Below the pieces are notes generated by a model. The model searched no databases and had not been told where the DNA came from. It was given only the letters and a program-made list of their open reading frames with translations. Source: Flexivirga oryzae (GTDB lineage: Bacteria > Actinomycetota > Actinomycetes > Actinomycetales > Dermatophilaceae). From it: 64,000 nt of DNA. The translations under genes and the position numbers were made by a program. Location of the stretch: positions 558,001 to 622,000 of the forward strand of contig NZ_JACHVQ010000002.1 of NCBI RefSeq assembly GCF_014190805.1. Direction: 5' to 3'. Below are positions 8,158 through 17,424 of the stretch, in pieces. Within the stretch, counting starts at the first letter, position 1. Each line of letters begins with the position of its first letter.

Positions 8158-9096
8158 CTAGAGGTTGTCGTGCAGGTGGCCCAGCGGGTGTCCGTCACCG
8201 CTCTGGCCGGGTTGTGCACCGGGATCGGGGATCCGGCGGTGGATCTTGATGTCGGACAACGTGTTCGCGCTGTGCTCCGCGATCTGCTGCAGAGTTGCGA
8301 ACCACACGCCGTCCAGTGATTCGAGATGGTCGACGAGCTGCGACAGGGCGCTCAGCCGGGTCGGGCGCCCGGAGATGAACGGATGGTTGGTCAGGACGAA
8401 GCAGTTGCCGGCCGCGGCCGCCACGGACGCCTCGTCGGACCACATCTGCAACGCCTTGCGGGGCGACTCGATGAGTCCGCTGCCGGTCCACTCCGGGTAG
8501 AACGCGAACTGCTCCCAGTCGTCCAGTGCCCAGTCGACCGGGATCTCGACGAGATCACGGTCCGCCCCCTCCCCCGAGGTGAAGCGGTAGGGCACGTCGC
8601 CGTCCAACAGGCTCGAGTCGTAAGCGAATCCGCGGTCGAGCAGCAGATCGGTCGTGCGGTAGTTGTACTCCCACCACGGTGCCCGGTAGCCGACCGGTCG
8701 CACGCCGACGCGGTCCAGGCTCTCCAGTCCGCGGTCGAGCATCTCGGCCTCCTGCTCGTCGGTCAGCGAGGTGGTCTTCTCGTGCATCCAGCCGTGGTGC
8801 GCGATCTCGTGGCCGGCGTCGGCGATCTGCTTGACCATGTCCGGGTAGAGGTCGGCGGTGTAACCGGGCACGAAGAACGTCGCCGGTATGCCGTGGTGCT
8901 CGAGCATCGCCAGCAGCTTCGGCACCGCCACGGTCGGCCCGTAACTCTGGTGGGTCATCAGCGACATCCGGCGGTGGAACGTCGAGTCGAACGCCAGCGC
9001 ACCGGACTCCGCGTCCACGTCGAAGGTCAGCGAGGCCGCGAACCTCGTGCCCTCGGGCCAGACGAAACCCGACGGCGGGTGGAAGATCTCGCTCAT
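8158..9096 (-). CDS. Polysaccharide-deacetylase-family hydrolase, possible amide/imide hydrolase
   Basis: About 312 residues of the NodB/carbohydrate-esterase-4 fold with no signal peptide. Motif 1 is TFDVD (Asp26, Asp28), motif 2 HHGWMHE (His101, His105), motif 3 RAPWWEYN. Cytosolic members of this fold include PuuE-type allantoinases and cyclic imide hydrolases, so a C-N hydrolysing role is more likely than polysaccharide deacetylation. Its ATG overlaps the permease stop (ATGA), and it precedes creatinase by 17 bp, tying it to the same nitrogen-compound pathway. Opening the creatinine ring or an N-methylhydantoin-type ring is a reasonable hypothesis, since no creatininase gene is visible. 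Specific activity unproven. Confidence 0.8.
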   Translation of the reverse strand: MSEIFHPPSGFVWPEGTRFAASLTFDVDAESGALAFDSTFHRRMSLMTHQSYGPTVAVPKLLAMLEHHGIPATFFVPGYTADLYPDMVKQIADAGHEIAHHGWMHEKTTSLTDEQEAEMLDRGLESLDRVGVRPVGYRAPWWEYNYRTTDLLLDRGFAYDSSLLDGDVPYRFTSGEGADRDLVEIPVDWALDDWEQFAFYPEWTGSGLIESPRKALQMWSDEASVAAAAGNCFVLTNHPFISGRPTRLSALSQLVDHLESLDGVWFATLQQIAEHSANTLSDIKIHRRIPDPGAQPGQSGDGHPLGHLHDNL

Positions 9097-10634
9097 GCTG
9101 AGATCTCCGGGACACGGTCGCGGACGGCGGCGTCCTTCTCGCAGGACTCCAGCTCGGCGACCGCCTGGTGGTCCTCGATGTCGCCACGGATCCCCAGCGG
9201 GATGCCGTCGTGGATCCGGCGCTTGAACCGCCGGTAGCCGGTGAGGAAGTAGATCGTGCCGGAGGTCACGGTGCCGGCCAGCCAGGAGAAGTCGGCGCCA
9301 CCGAGGGCGCGAGCGGCCGGGCCCTGGAGGGCGGGGATGCCGCCATACATGAACGTCCAGGTCATGACCAGGCCACAGAAGAACGCGATGATGGCGTATT
9401 TGTTGACGGCCTTGAGATGGGTGTCCTTCGGGTCCCGGAAGAGGTAGTCGAAGTTGCGGTGCCGGCGCTCGAAGATGAAGTAGTGCACCGCCATGATGCC
9501 GCCCCAGGTGGCGACCCAGCCGGCGATCGCGACGAGCCAGGTGTCCACGACGGTGGCGAAGTCGCCGGCGAACATGAACCCGATGACCGCGCACATCGAC
9601 AGCACACCGACCAGCAGCGAGAGCTTGCGGCGGGAGATCCGGATGTCCAGCGCCTGGCTGGCGACGCTGAAGGTGTACATGTTGATGATGTTGGTGGCGA
9701 TCGGCCCGTGGATCACCAGCAGGATGATCGGGATGGCCATCGTGCCGAAGTTGCCCGCGATCAGTGCCCCGGGGTCGGCCTTGGGGTTGGTCGTGGCGAG
9801 CGAGGCACCGAGCGCGCCCAGCCAGACGACGGGGATGAACTGACCCAGCACGCTGGCCAGGTACAGCTTCCGGCGCGGAACGCTGCGGCTGACGAACCGT
9901 GAGTAGTCGGGTGCGTAGGTGAACCACCCGATGCCCCACCCGATCCCGATGGCGGTCATGATCGCCGACATCGTCGCCAGGCGCTCCGTACCGTGCAGGC
10001 CGGCACCCTGGAAGCTCCAGTTCACGTCGACCTTGGTCCACGCGAGAATGGTCATCACGGTGAGCACGATCATGGTGGGCGGCATCGACCAGCGCTCGAA
10101 CGCCGCGATCGCCCGGTAACCGAGGAAGCAGATGGTGACCTGGACGAGCATGATGACGGCCGCCACCGCGATGCGCGCGCCGTAGTTGTGCGCGTCCGGG
10201 TCGACCCAGCCGAGCAGCCCGAACAGGCTCATCACCAGGTCGAGGATGATCCAGGTGTTCACCGCGGCCCAGCCGATCGCGACGATCGCTTGTATGGCGG
10301 CGGGCAGATACGCGCCCTTGCGGCCGAAAGCGCCGCGGGACAGCAGCATTCCGGTGGCGCCGGAGCGCTGGCCGAGCAGCACGAAGAAGCCGAAGCCGAA
10401 CATGCCGATCAGGTTGCCGACGACCAGCACGATCATCGTGTCGCGCAGGCTCAGGCCGAGCTGCACGCCGAGTGCTCCGAGGATCCAGTTGATCGGCGCG
10501 ACGTTGGCGCCCAACCAGATCCAGAACTGCCCGGAGACCTTGGTGGTCCGCTTCGATTCGGGGATCGGCTGGAGGACGTCCTCGACGTCGGCCGTGCGGC
10601 TCTCGTCGGTTGATGCGTCAATAGGGGTCTGCAT
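9093..10634 (-). CDS. NCS1-family permease for a nucleobase-like solute
   Basis: A 513-residue nucleobase:cation symporter-1 family protein with about twelve membrane segments, the first beginning near WIWLGANVAPINWI. Typical family features include GAFGRKGAYLPA near the third segment and GWFTYAPDYSRF. It would import a small cyclic nitrogen compound by cation symport. First in the operon with the deacetylase-family hydrolase and creatinase, so creatine or creatinine is the contextual substrate; cytosine or a hydantoin are alternatives. ATG 10634 is chosen over the longer frame because it starts a typical hydrophilic N-terminus after AGAAAGAAA. Confidence 0.88.
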   Translation of the reverse strand: MQTPIDASTDESRTADVEDVLQPIPESKRTTKVSGQFWIWLGANVAPINWILGALGVQLGLSLRDTMIVLVVGNLIGMFGFGFFVLLGQRSGATGMLLSRGAFGRKGAYLPAAIQAIVAIGWAAVNTWIILDLVMSLFGLLGWVDPDAHNYGARIAVAAVIMLVQVTICFLGYRAIAAFERWSMPPTMIVLTVMTILAWTKVDVNWSFQGAGLHGTERLATMSAIMTAIGIGWGIGWFTYAPDYSRFVSRSVPRRKLYLASVLGQFIPVVWLGALGASLATTNPKADPGALIAGNFGTMAIPIILLVIHGPIATNIINMYTFSVASQALDIRISRRKLSLLVGVLSMCAVIGFMFAGDFATVVDTWLVAIAGWVATWGGIMAVHYFIFERRHRNFDYLFRDPKDTHLKAVNKYAIIAFFCGLVMTWTFMYGGIPALQGPAARALGGADFSWLAGTVTSGTIYFLTGYRRFKRRIHDGIPLGIRGDIEDHQAVAELESCEKDAAVRDRVPEISA

Positions 10635-10738
10635 TCCGGTTTCTTTCTGAGGGAAGGGATCCGGTGTCCGTGACCGAAGGGTCCGGGGTTGCCGCGAGGG
10701 GCGAGCGCAGGTGCCGGACCAAGCCGGTGGTTGCGCTG

Positions 10739-10757
10739 AATGCAACGTGGTTGCATT
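10739..10757. promoter_or_regulatory. Perfect inverted repeat upstream of the permease operon
   Basis: AATGCAAC-GTG-GTTGCATT is a perfect 8-bp inverted repeat with a 3-nt spacer, about 105 bp upstream of the permease start and 80 bp beyond the GntR-family gene's stop. Position and symmetry suit an operator for the adjacent GntR-type regulator, which is inference. Confidence 0.55.
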
Positions 10758-10838
10758 GAATGTAGGTGTGCCGCGACGCACCGTCAACCCCTACCGGGGA
10801 GTAGTCGGTGCGAAAGGCCGGGAAAGGCCGCCGGTGAG

Positions 10839-11486
10839 TCAGAGAACGGTGCGGATGCGCGCCTCGAAGGCGTCCATGTGCTCGCGCATCAGGCGCTCCG
10901 CGCGCTCGCTGTCGCCCTCGGCGACGGCGTCGAGCAGCTCGACGTGCTCGAGGATGTGCGAACCGACGTCCGCCAGTCGGGGTGCGGCAACCGACCAGAT
11001 GCGGGTTGCGAGGTTGCCGTAGCGGATCAGGGCGGTCTCCAGGTGCGCATTGTGCGTCGCCTGGTAGATCGACCGGTGCACCTGCAGATCCCACTGCATG
11101 TGATCGCGCGCCGACGTGTCGGCCGGCAACGCGACCAGGCCGTCACGCAGCTTCTGCAGGATCCGGCGATCCTCCGCGTCCGCGCGCTGGGCGCCGAGTG
11201 CGGCGGCGAGTGGCTCCAGCGCCCGGCGGATCTCGGAGATCTCCGACAGCGCGGTGATGTCCACCGCCGTTGCGAAGGTCCCCCGGCGCGGATAGGTGAC
11301 CACCAGGTGGTCGGACTCCAGCCGCTTCAGCGCCTCCCGCAGCGGCGTGCGGCCGACCGCGAGTTCCGCGGACAGCGCCTGCTCGCTCAGCGGGTCGCCG
11401 GGCGCGATGTCCAGCAGGACCAGCCGTTCCTTGAGCGCCTCGTAGGCGACCTCGGTCAGCGATCCGTTGCTCACGGTTCGAATCAT
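10839..11486 (-). CDS. GntR-family (FCD domain) transcriptional regulator
   Basis: A 215-residue FadR-subfamily regulator. The N-terminal winged helix reads EALKERLVLLDIAPGDPLSE with the recognition region AVGRTPLREALKRLE; the C-terminal FCD effector domain carries the EIRRALEPLAA and HRSIYQATHN segments with metal-ligand type histidines. It sits between the minus-strand creatine uptake operon and the plus-strand glyA-sox operon, and both flanks contain perfect inverted repeats, so it probably controls both in response to creatine, sarcosine or a related acid. ATG 11486. Confidence 0.9.
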   Translation of the reverse strand: MIRTVSNGSLTEVAYEALKERLVLLDIAPGDPLSEQALSAELAVGRTPLREALKRLESDHLVVTYPRRGTFATAVDITALSEISEIRRALEPLAAALGAQRADAEDRRILQKLRDGLVALPADTSARDHMQWDLQVHRSIYQATHNAHLETALIRYGNLATRIWSVAAPRLADVGSHILEHVELLDAVAEGDSERAERLMREHMDAFEARIRTVL

Positions 11487-11535
11487 GACATCACCTCGGG
11501 GTTGACACGGACGCGATCAGGGGGTCAAGCTTACC

Positions 11536-11559
11536 CGACAACTGATATATAAGTTGTCG
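11536..11559. promoter_or_regulatory. Inverted repeat in the gntR-glyA divergent promoter
   Basis: CGACAACT (11536-11543) and AGTTGTCG (11552-11559) form a perfect 8-bp inverted repeat around the AT-rich spacer GATATATA. It is 22 bp upstream of the glyA start and within the 95-bp divergent region, so a bound regulator could occlude both promoters. The AT-rich spacer may itself hold a -10 element. Confidence 0.6.
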
Positions 11560-11581
11560 ATCTCGTGTAGAAGGAATCGTC

Positions 11582-12916
11582 GTGACTTCAGCAACCTCCC
11601 CTGTGCAAGACACCCCCACCACCGGCAGTGTGCCCAGTGGGTTCAATTCCGCTCTGGCGCAAGCAGATCCGGAGGTCGCCGCCGCGATCGACCAGGAGCT
11701 GATCCGCCAGCAGAGCACGCTGGAGATGATCGCGTCGGAGAACTTCGCACCGGTCGCCGCACTGCAGGCCCAGGGCAGCGTGCTCACCAACAAGTACGCC
11801 GAGGGCTACCCGGGACGGCGCTACTACGGCGGTTGCGAGCACGTCGACGTGATCGAGAGCCTGGCGATCGAGCGGGTGAAGGGGCTCTTCGGGGCCGCCT
11901 ACGCCAACGTCCAACCGCACTCCGGCGCCCAGGCGAACACCGCCGTCTATTTCGCGCTGCTCCAGCCGGGTGACACCATCCTCGGCCTCGACCTGGCACA
12001 CGGCGGCCACCTCACGCACGGCATGCGGATCAACTACAGCGGCAAGATGTTCGACGTCGCCGCCTACCACGTCGACGACAACGGACTGGTCGACATGGAC
12101 GAGGTCGCCCACCTCGCCCGCGAGCACCGGCCGAAGCTGATCGTCGCAGGCTGGTCGGCATACCCGCGCACGCTCGACTTCGCCGCCTTCCGCGCGATCG
12201 CCGACGAGGTCGGCGCGCTGCTGATGGTCGACATGGCGCACTTCGCCGGGCTGGTCGCGGCCGGCCTGCACCCCAACCCGGTCCCGTATGCCGACGTCAC
12301 CACCAGCACAACCCACAAGACGCTGGGCGGCCCCCGTGGCGGCATCATCCTGACCAATGACGCCGCGATCGCCAAGAAGATCAACTCCGCGGTCTTCCCC
12401 GGCATGCAGGGCGGCCCGCTGGAGCACGTGATCGCCGCCAAGGCCGTCGCGTTCCGTGCCGCCGCATCGGACGACTTCGCCGACCGGCAGCGCCGGACCC
12501 TTTCCGGCGCCCGCATCCTCGCCGAACGACTGCTGCAGGACGACGCCGCGCAGCACGGCGTGCGGGTGCTGTCCGGCGGCACCGACGTCCACCTGATCCT
12601 GGTCGACCTGCGCGATGCCGAGCTCGACGGCAAACAGGCCGAGGACCGGCTGCACAGCATCGGAATCACGGTGAACCGCAACGCCGTTCCCAACGATCCG
12701 CGCCCGCCGATGGTGACCTCCGGGCTACGGATCGGCACCCCCGCGCTGGCCACCCGCGGCTTCGGCGACGCGGAGTTCACCGAGGTCGCCGACATCATCG
12801 CCGCGACCCTCGTCGCCGATGACATCGATGCGGTCGCGGACGAGCTGCGCTCCCGCGTCGCCGCGCTCACCACCCGTTTCCCCCTCTACCCCGACCTCGG
12901 CCAGGAGAACTCATGA
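11582..12916 (+). CDS. glyA: Serine hydroxymethyltransferase
   Basis: A 444-residue PLP enzyme interconverting glycine plus 5,10-methylene-tetrahydrofolate and serine. Diagnostic motifs are the N-terminal STLEMIASENF, NKYAEGYPGRRYYGGCE, the PLP-binding VDMAHFAGL and the PLP-lysine Lys246 in TTHKTLGGPRGG. The GTG start follows AAGGA at 8-nt spacing. It leads a sarcosine-utilisation operon: its stop overlaps soxB in ATGA. In this setting it probably runs toward serine, consuming the glycine and methylene-tetrahydrofolate made by sarcosine oxidase. It is likely a catabolic copy, with a housekeeping glyA elsewhere (inference). Confidence 0.96.
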   Translation: MTSATSPVQDTPTTGSVPSGFNSALAQADPEVAAAIDQELIRQQSTLEMIASENFAPVAALQAQGSVLTNKYAEGYPGRRYYGGCEHVDVIESLAIERVKGLFGAAYANVQPHSGAQANTAVYFALLQPGDTILGLDLAHGGHLTHGMRINYSGKMFDVAAYHVDDNGLVDMDEVAHLAREHRPKLIVAGWSAYPRTLDFAAFRAIADEVGALLMVDMAHFAGLVAAGLHPNPVPYADVTTSTTHKTLGGPRGGIILTNDAAIAKKINSAVFPGMQGGPLEHVIAAKAVAFRAAASDDFADRQRRTLSGARILAERLLQDDAAQHGVRVLSGGTDVHLILVDLRDAELDGKQAEDRLHSIGITVNRNAVPNDPRPPMVTSGLRIGTPALATRGFGDAEFTEVADIIAATLVADDIDAVADELRSRVAALTTRFPLYPDLGQENS

Positions 12917-14136
12917 GCAACCAGCGAGCACTGCCACCACACCCGTCGTTCCTGTGGCGCAACCCGGACCCGCGCGACTCCTACGACGTCGTGATCGTCG
13001 GAGGCGGCGGGCACGGCCTGGCGACCGCCTACTACCTCGCCAAGGTGCACGGCATCACCAATGTCGCGGTCCTGGAGCGCGGTTGGCTGGCCGGCGGCAA
13101 CATGGCCCGCAACACCACGATCATCCGCAGCAACTATCTGTGGGACGAGTCGGCCGCGATCTACGAGCAGTCGCTCAAGCTCTGGGAGGGCCTTGAGGAG
13201 GAGCTCGGCTACGACATCTTCTTCTCGCAGCGCGGCGTGCTGAACCTCGCGCACACCCTGCAGGACGTCCGTGACTCGGTGCGCCGGGTCGAGGCGAACC
13301 GGCTCAACGGGGTCGACGCGGAGTTCGTGACGCCCGAGCAGGTCAAGGAGCTCTGCCCGATCATCAACATCGGTCAGGACATCCGCTATCCGGTGATGGG
13401 TGCGACCTACCAACCCCGCGCGGGCATCGCCAAGCACGACTGGGTCGCCTGGGGTTACGCCCGCCGCGCCAGCGAGCTCGGCGTCGACCTGATCCAGAAC
13501 TGCGAGGTGACCGGTTTCGACCTGGACGGCGACCGGGTGGTCGGCGTCCGCACCAACCGCGGCAACATCAAGGCCGGCCGGGTCGCACTGGCCGCCGCCG
13601 GGCACACCTCCACGCTCACCGAGCTGGCCGGTTTCCGGGTGCCGATCCAGTCGCACCCGCTGCAGGCACTCGTGTCCGAGCTGCACGAGATCATCCACCC
13701 GACCGTCGTCATGTCCAACCACGTGCACGTCTACGTCTCGCAGGCGCACAAGGGCGAGCTGGTCATGGGTGCCGGAGTCGACTCCTACAACGGCTACGGG
13801 CAACGCGGTTCGTTCCATGTCATCGAGCACCAGATGTCCGCCGCCGTCGAGCTCTTCCCTGCCTTCGCGCGAGCGCACCTGCTGCGCACCTGGGGTGGCA
13901 TCGTCGACGTCACCCTCGATGCGTCGCCGATCATGGGACTCACCCCCGTCGAGGGGATGTATGTCGACTGCGGCTGGGGCACCGGCGGATTCAAGGCCGT
14001 GCCCGGCGCGGGTTACGCGTTCGCACACACCATCGCCCACAACGAGCCACACGAGCTCAACCGCCCCTACTCCCTGGAGCGCTTCGTCACCGGAGAGCTC
14101 ATCGACGAGCACGGCGCCGCGGCCGTCGCCCACTGA
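12913..14136 (+). CDS. soxB: Sarcosine oxidase, beta subunit
   Basis: A 407-residue FAD-binding subunit of heterotetrameric sarcosine oxidase, which demethylates sarcosine to glycine, giving H2O2 and methylene-tetrahydrofolate. The N-terminal dinucleotide fold is VVIVGGGGHGLATAYYLA. YQPRAGIAKHD contains His175, in the context where FMN is covalently attached in corynebacterial enzymes. The C-terminal MYVDCGWGTGGFKA is a typical SoxB signature. Starts in an ATGA overlap with glyA. A 79-nt gap precedes soxD, the only sizeable gap in the operon. Confidence 0.96.
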   Translation: MSNQRALPPHPSFLWRNPDPRDSYDVVIVGGGGHGLATAYYLAKVHGITNVAVLERGWLAGGNMARNTTIIRSNYLWDESAAIYEQSLKLWEGLEEELGYDIFFSQRGVLNLAHTLQDVRDSVRRVEANRLNGVDAEFVTPEQVKELCPIINIGQDIRYPVMGATYQPRAGIAKHDWVAWGYARRASELGVDLIQNCEVTGFDLDGDRVVGVRTNRGNIKAGRVALAAAGHTSTLTELAGFRVPIQSHPLQALVSELHEIIHPTVVMSNHVHVYVSQAHKGELVMGAGVDSYNGYGQRGSFHVIEHQMSAAVELFPAFARAHLLRTWGGIVDVTLDASPIMGLTPVEGMYVDCGWGTGGFKAVPGAGYAFAHTIAHNEPHELNRPYSLERFVTGELIDEHGAAAVAH

Positions 14137-14215
14137 CAGCCCGGTTCGTACCTCACCGCGCTGTCGCGTAACCAACACTTTGTGCGTCCTTCGGCCGCAC
14201 TGAGAGGACCCAGAC

Positions 14216-14512
14216 ATGTTGATGATCGAATGCCCGCACTGCGGCGTGCGCCCCGAGGGCGAGTTCACCTACGGCGGACAGGCCCATGTGCCCTACCCGG
14301 AGGACCCGCACACCCTCAGCGACGAGGAGTGGGCCCAGTACCTCTTCTACCGGGACAACCCGAAGGGCGCGTTCCGTGAACGCTGGGTGCACAGCGCCGG
14401 TTGCCGCAAGTGGTTCAACGCGGTGCGCGACACCCGCACCTACGACATCACCTCCACCTACGTCGGCGCCGCACCGTCCGACACCAACACCACGCAAGGA
14501 GCGCAGTCATGA
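14216..14512 (+). CDS. soxD: Sarcosine oxidase, delta subunit
   Basis: A 98-residue zinc-binding small subunit of heterotetrameric sarcosine oxidase. The zinc ligands of the family are present at the usual positions: Cys6 and Cys9 in ECPHCG, His59 and Cys63 in VHSAGC. GAGAGGA precedes ATG. Its stop overlaps the soxA ATG in ATGA, so subunits are translationally coupled. Confidence 0.95.
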   Translation: MLMIECPHCGVRPEGEFTYGGQAHVPYPEDPHTLSDEEWAQYLFYRDNPKGAFRERWVHSAGCRKWFNAVRDTRTYDITSTYVGAAPSDTNTTQGAQS

Positions 14513-17424
14513 CCGCACACCGTCTCGATTCCGGCGGCGTCGTCGACCGCGCTGCCGGCCGTCGCTTCACGATCGACGGCCAGTCACTCGAAGGCTTCGC
14601 AGGTGACACGGTTGCCTCCGCCGCACTGGCGAACGGCGTTGTCCGCGTGGGCAACTCGATCTACCGGGGCCGGTCGCGCGGCGTGCTGACCAGCGGTGTG
14701 GAGGAGCCCAACGCGTTCGTCCGCAGCGAGGGCGGGTACGGCGAGTCGATGCTCCCGGCCACCACCGCGGAGCTGCTCGACGGACTGCAGCTGACCTGGG
14801 AGGACGGCATCGGCACGCTCGACCAGTCGGTCGACCCCGCCGAGTACGACCACATGCACGTCCACACGGACGTCGCCGTCATCGGCGCCGGACCGGCCGG
14901 TCTCGCCGCGGCCCGTGCGGCCGTCGCGACCGGGGTCCGGGTGACGCTCTTCGAGAGCGACTTCGCACTCGGTGGCAGCCTGCTCGGCCGGCCGGGCGAA
15001 GTCGTCGAGGGGATCCCCGCAGCCGCCTGGATCGATGATGTCCGTGAGCAACTGGAGGCGGCGTCGAACTGCCGGATCCTCACCCGCACCAGCGTGTTCG
15101 GCAGTTACGACAGCAACTACCTGATCGCCCTGGAGAAGCGCGTCGGCGCGCCCGCCACGGACGGCGTCTCCCGGCAGCGGGTCTGGCACGTCAACGCGGG
15201 TCGCGTCGTGCTGGCTACCGGCGCGTTCGAGCGCGCGCTGGTCTTCGCGAACAACGACCTGCCCGGCGTGATGCTGGCGTCGGCCGCGCAGAACTTCCTC
15301 GGCCGCTACGGCGTCCTCGCCGGGGACCGGGTCGTCGTCTTCACGACCAACGACTCGGCATACCCCGTCGCTGCGGATCTCGCCGCCGCGGGCGCAACGG
15401 TGACCCTGGTCGACAGCCGCGCCGAGGCGGGTGTCGAGGACCCCACCGAGGTCGACGTGCGCCACGGCAGTGTGGTCGTCGAGGCGGTCGGGACCGACCA
15501 GCTCGACGGCGTCCGGATCGCGGCCGCAGGAGACCTCGACAAGCTCGGCCACCTCGACAAGCTCGGGGAGGCGCAACAGCTTCCGTGCGACCTGCTGGCG
15601 GTCTCCGGCGGTTGGTCGGCCAACGTCAACCTGCACTCGCAGCGCCAGGGTGCGCTGCACTGGGACGACGCCCTGGTCGGCTTCGTGCCCTCCGGCGGCG
15701 TCCGTGACCAGGCGCTCGCCGGCTCGGTGACGGGCACCTACTGGACGGACGGCGTCGTCGCCGAGGGTCGCGCTGCGGGCGCGGGCGAGCCGGCGCCGCT
15801 CACCGCCGTCGAACGCGCCGTCGGCTCGGGCCACACCGATGCCCTCTGGCTGATCCCCTCCCCCGACGGGGAATTCGACACGCACTTCGTCGACCTGCAG
15901 CGCGATGAGACCGCGGCGGGTGTCGTGCGGGCGGTGCGGGCCGGGATGCGCTCGGTCGAGCACGTCAAGCGCTACACCTCCATCAGCACCGGCCTGGACC
16001 AGGGCAAGATCGGCGGTGTCCTGACCATCGGCGTGCTCAGCCAACTGCTCGGCGAACACGATATGGCAGCGATGCCGGCCGGCCAGCCCGGCCAGGACGA
16101 GAGCACCGGTGCGCCGAAGCCGTCGCCCGGCACCATCGGCACCACCACGTTCCGTGCACCGTTCACTCCGGTCGCGTTCGCGGCACTCGCCGGGCGCCAC
16201 CGCGGCGAGCTCTACGACCCCGCCCGCCTGACGCCCGCTCAGGCCCGGCACGTCGAGCGCGGAGCGGAGTTCGAGGACGTCGGTCAGTGGAAACGGCCCT
16301 GGTTCTACCCGCAGGACGGGGAGGACCTGGATGCCGCGGTCGCCCGCGAATGCCGTGCCGCACGAACGAATGTCGCCTACATGGACGGCTCGACGCTGGG
16401 CAAGATCGAGGTCCGCGGCAAGGACGCACCGACCTTCCTCAACCGGATCTACACCAACGCCTTCGCCAAGCTGCCGGTCGGCAAGCAGCGGTACGGCGTC
16501 ATGTGCCGGCCTGACGGGATGGTCTTCGACGACGGCGTCTCCTTCCGGCTCGCAGACGACCGCTTCCTGATGACGACCACCACCGGCGGCGCCGCCGGCG
16601 TCCTCGAATGGCTCGAGGAGTGGCACCAGACCGAGTGGCCGGAGCTGGACGTCTTCTTCACCTCGGTCACCGAACAGTGGTCCACGACCGTCGTCGCCGG
16701 GCCGCGATCGCGGGACGTCATACACAAGATCGCGCCGGACCTGGACGTGTCGAAGGAAGGCTTCGAGTTCATGGCCTTCCGCGACACGGTCCTGGCGAGC
16801 GGCATACCGGCTCGCATCGCCCGGGTCACCTTCTCCGGCGAGTTGGCCTTCGAGGTCAACGTCAGCGGCTGGTACGGCGAGGCCGTCTGGGACGACATCA
16901 CCGAGGCCGGTGCGGAGTTCGGCATCACGCCCTACGGCACCGAGACGATGCACGTGCTGCGCGCCGAGAAGGCCTACCCGATCGTCGGGCAGGACACCGA
17001 CGGCACGGTCACGCCGCAGGACCTCGGGATGGACTGGGTGGTGGCCAAGAAGAAGAAGGACTTCATCGGCATGCGTTCCTACGCGCGGGCCGGTCACGTC
17101 GAGGAGGGCCGCAAGCAGCTTGTCAGCCTCTTCCCGACCGACCGCGAGCTGCGACTGCCCGAGGGCAGCCAGATCGTCGCGCCCGCCGACGCACCGGCAG
17201 CACCGATCAACGGCTTTGCCGCAGAACCCATTCCGATGCTCGGGCACGTCACGTCCAGTTACCGGAGCGAGGCGCTGGACCGCACGTTCGCGCTCGCGCT
17301 GGTCCGTGACGGCCGGTCGCGGATCGGCGAGCAGGTGATGGCCTCGTTCGAGGGCAAGTTCTTCCCGGTGGAGATCGCCGAGGCAGTCGTCTATGACAAG
17401 GAAGGAGCACGTCGCGATGGTTGA
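14509..17424 (+). CDS. soxA: Sarcosine oxidase, alpha subunit
   Basis: About 971 residues, full length for the family. An N-terminal ferredoxin-like (Fer2_4) domain includes FTIDGQSLEGFAGDTVASA; a dinucleotide-binding region begins DVAVIGAGPAGLAAARAA; the C-terminal half is a folate-binding T-protein-like domain (YMDGSTLGKIEVRGKDA, TFSGELAFEVNVSGWYGEAV). It binds NAD and tetrahydrofolate and captures the methyl group as methylene-tetrahydrofolate. ATG 14509 overlaps soxD, and its 3' end overlaps soxG. No frameshift or truncation is visible. Confidence 0.96.
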   Translation: MTAHRLDSGGVVDRAAGRRFTIDGQSLEGFAGDTVASAALANGVVRVGNSIYRGRSRGVLTSGVEEPNAFVRSEGGYGESMLPATTAELLDGLQLTWEDGIGTLDQSVDPAEYDHMHVHTDVAVIGAGPAGLAAARAAVATGVRVTLFESDFALGGSLLGRPGEVVEGIPAAAWIDDVREQLEAASNCRILTRTSVFGSYDSNYLIALEKRVGAPATDGVSRQRVWHVNAGRVVLATGAFERALVFANNDLPGVMLASAAQNFLGRYGVLAGDRVVVFTTNDSAYPVAADLAAAGATVTLVDSRAEAGVEDPTEVDVRHGSVVVEAVGTDQLDGVRIAAAGDLDKLGHLDKLGEAQQLPCDLLAVSGGWSANVNLHSQRQGALHWDDALVGFVPSGGVRDQALAGSVTGTYWTDGVVAEGRAAGAGEPAPLTAVERAVGSGHTDALWLIPSPDGEFDTHFVDLQRDETAAGVVRAVRAGMRSVEHVKRYTSISTGLDQGKIGGVLTIGVLSQLLGEHDMAAMPAGQPGQDESTGAPKPSPGTIGTTTFRAPFTPVAFAALAGRHRGELYDPARLTPAQARHVERGAEFEDVGQWKRPWFYPQDGEDLDAAVARECRAARTNVAYMDGSTLGKIEVRGKDAPTFLNRIYTNAFAKLPVGKQRYGVMCRPDGMVFDDGVSFRLADDRFLMTTTTGGAAGVLEWLEEWHQTEWPELDVFFTSVTEQWSTTVVAGPRSRDVIHKIAPDLDVSKEGFEFMAFRDTVLASGIPARIARVTFSGELAFEVNVSGWYGEAVWDDITEAGAEFGITPYGTETMHVLRAEKAYPIVGQDTDGTVTPQDLGMDWVVAKKKKDFIGMRSYARAGHVEEGRKQLVSLFPTDRELRLPEGSQIVAPADAPAAPINGFAAEPIPMLGHVTSSYRSEALDRTFALALVRDGRSRIGEQVMASFEGKFFPVEIAEAVVYDKEGARRDG

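Noticed and set aside
11487..11581. Glycine or tetrahydrofolate riboswitch in front of glyA.
   Set aside because: The 95-bp divergent region is too short once the operator and promoter are placed, and no riboswitch core was recognised.
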